From an uncultured Eubacteriales bacterium (GTDB lineage Bacteria; Bacillota; Clostridia; Peptostreptococcales; Anaerovoracaceae), in NCBI GenBank assembly GCA_902803185.1, contig CADCOV010000172.1, positions 1-6,847 on the forward strand: a stretch of DNA of 6,847 bases, written 5' to 3'. The notes beneath the pieces are model-generated. The model made no database searches and was not told the DNA's origin. It saw only the letters and a list, made by a program, of their open reading frames with translations. The translations under genes were made by a program, and so were the position numbers. Numbering within the stretch: the stretch's first letter is position 1; each line of letters opens with the position of its first letter. This document shows, piece after piece, positions 6,277-6,847 of the stretch.

Positions 6277-6847
6277 ATGCCTTATACGTCAGGCTCTTGC
6301 CGCTGCTGTAACCACTCGTCGCCGCGCCCTTGGCCTTGACCGTGAAGTAGTAGGTCTTGCCGCTGGTGAGCTTGGACTTCGGCACCGTGTAGGAAGTCCC
6401 GGTCACGCCGGTCTTCACGGTGCTCCAGCTGCCGCCGGAGGCCTTCATCATCACGGTGTAGCTGGTGGCGCCGGTGACGCTTCCCCAGGTGACCTTGACG
6501 CCGGAGCTGGTCTTGACGGTGCTCTGCACCACCGGGGTGGTCATGTAGGTCTGGGCTTTGCCGCCGGAGTAGCCGCTGGTCGCAGCCCCTTTGGCCTTCA
6601 CGGTGAACCAGTACTTGGTGCCGCTCTCGAGCTTCGCCTTAGGAGCCACGTAAGTGGTGCCGGTCACGCCGCTGGCCAGGGTCGCCCAGCTGCCGCCGTC
6701 CGTCTTATACATCACGATGTATGAAGTGGCGCCCGTCACCTTGTCCCAGGTGACCTCGACGCCCGCATTGACGTTCCTGGTCTTGGTGACCGCCGGGGTC
6801 GTCATGTAGGTCTGGGCCTTGCCGCTGTAGTAACCGCTGGTCTCACC
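6275..6847 (-). CDS. FN3-repeat protein, C-terminal part (partial)
   Basis: Only the last 190 codons are present. The frame is open through the right edge of the window, and the residues encoded there (GETSGYYSGKAQTY) match the end of the next repeat. The ATG at 6805 is therefore internal and not the start. The protein consists of tandem fibronectin type III-like modules of 87 residues with hallmarks VTWxxVTGATSY, GGSW, GVTGT, SGxxYxFTVKAKG and SGYSxGK. The two complete modules are about 66% identical by my count (57 of 87). Such arrays occur in secreted or surface proteins of Clostridia, where they act as spacers or carbohydrate/host-contact modules. The catalytic or anchoring part, if any, lies outside the window. 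The C-terminus ends directly after the last module (LTYKA), with no LPXTG anchor or transmembrane segment, so any anchor must be N-terminal or non-covalent. It is convergent with the Rpn-type gene and shares its terminator. Confidence 0.85.
   Translation of the reverse strand, partial: GETSGYYSGKAQTYMTTPAVTKTRNVNAGVEVTWDKVTGATSYIVMYKTDGGSWATLASGVTGTTYVAPKAKLESGTKYWFTVKAKGAATSGYSGGKAQTYMTTPVVQSTVKTSSGVKVTWGSVTGATSYTVMMKASGGSWSTVKTGVTGTSYTVPKSKLTSGKTYYFTVKAKGAATSGYSSGKSLTYKA
6284..6544 (-). repeat. FN3-like repeat unit, last
   Basis: This 261-bp unit runs from MTTPVVQSTV to SSGKSLTY, followed only by Lys-Ala and the stop codon. The segment FTVKAKGAATSGYS is identical to that in the preceding unit, while the first 15 residues differ most. 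This is what is expected of tandem duplication followed by divergence. Confidence 0.85.
6545..6805 (-). repeat. FN3-like repeat unit, penultimate
   Basis: This 261-bp (87-codon) unit runs from MTTPAVTKTR to GGKAQTY. The period is exact: the MTT codons here and in the last unit lie 261 bases apart with no gap needed in the alignment. A third unit's end enters from the right edge of the window (6806-6847). Confidence 0.85.

Noticed and set aside
6224..6724. A 166-codon plus-strand frame whose ATG overlaps the Rpn-type gene's stop (ATGA)
   Set aside because: The overlap looks like coupling, but the frame crosses the terminator hairpin and then runs antisense to the well-supported FN3 repeats. 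Its product has no family character.
6275..6805. A complete 176-residue FN3 protein starting at the ATG at 6805
   Set aside because: The frame stays open to the window edge, and the upstream residues match the end of another repeat unit, so this ATG is an internal methionine (the other unit has the same Met at the same place).

Overview
This window most likely comes from a GC-rich member of the Bacillota, probably a gut or rumen Clostridia/Lachnospiraceae-type bacterium. The evidence is: uvrB lies directly upstream of uvrA, as is usual in Firmicutes; a Gram-positive (DinR/LexA-type) SOS box stands in front of uvrB; a Rpn/PDDEXK-family protein of a kind common in Lachnospiraceae is present; and so is a repetitive FN3-like protein typical of their surface or secreted proteins. 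No 16S or other taxonomic marker is present, so this is inference.

Layout, left to right. Positions 1-217 are non-coding. They hold two copies of a 37-bp direct repeat, each starting with a near-perfect 17-bp palindrome, and a strong hairpin terminator closing the uvrA transcript. Positions 218-5023 on the minus strand are a two-gene operon transcribed right to left: uvrB (656 codons), then uvrA (944 codons), with the uvrB stop codon directly abutting the uvrA start codon. These encode the damage-recognition and damage-verification subunits of nucleotide excision repair; uvrC is not in the window.

Positions 5024-5207 are a divergent intergenic region. On the minus side is a sigma-A-like promoter (TTGTTT-N17-TATAAA) followed at once by an SOS box (GAACATATGTTT), so uvrBA is very probably LexA-repressed and damage-inducible. 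On the plus side is an extended -10 promoter (TTGACC-N17-TACGAT) with a strong Shine-Dalgarno sequence for the next gene. Positions 5208-6227 on the plus strand encode a 339-residue PD-(D/E)XK protein of the Rpn (recombination-promoting nuclease / 'putative transposase') type, with visibly lower GC than uvrBA. A bidirectional terminator at 6233-6276 separates it from a convergent gene on the minus strand, of which only the last 190 codons are in the window. These consist of tandem FN3-like repeats with an exact 261-bp period.

The core of the window is ordinary DNA-repair housekeeping. The less ordinary parts are the left-end palindromic repeat, the Rpn-type gene sharing the intergenic region with an SOS-controlled repair operon, and a strand- and frame-biased 8-mer inside uvrBA. 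I see no convincing evidence for a wholly new multi-gene system.
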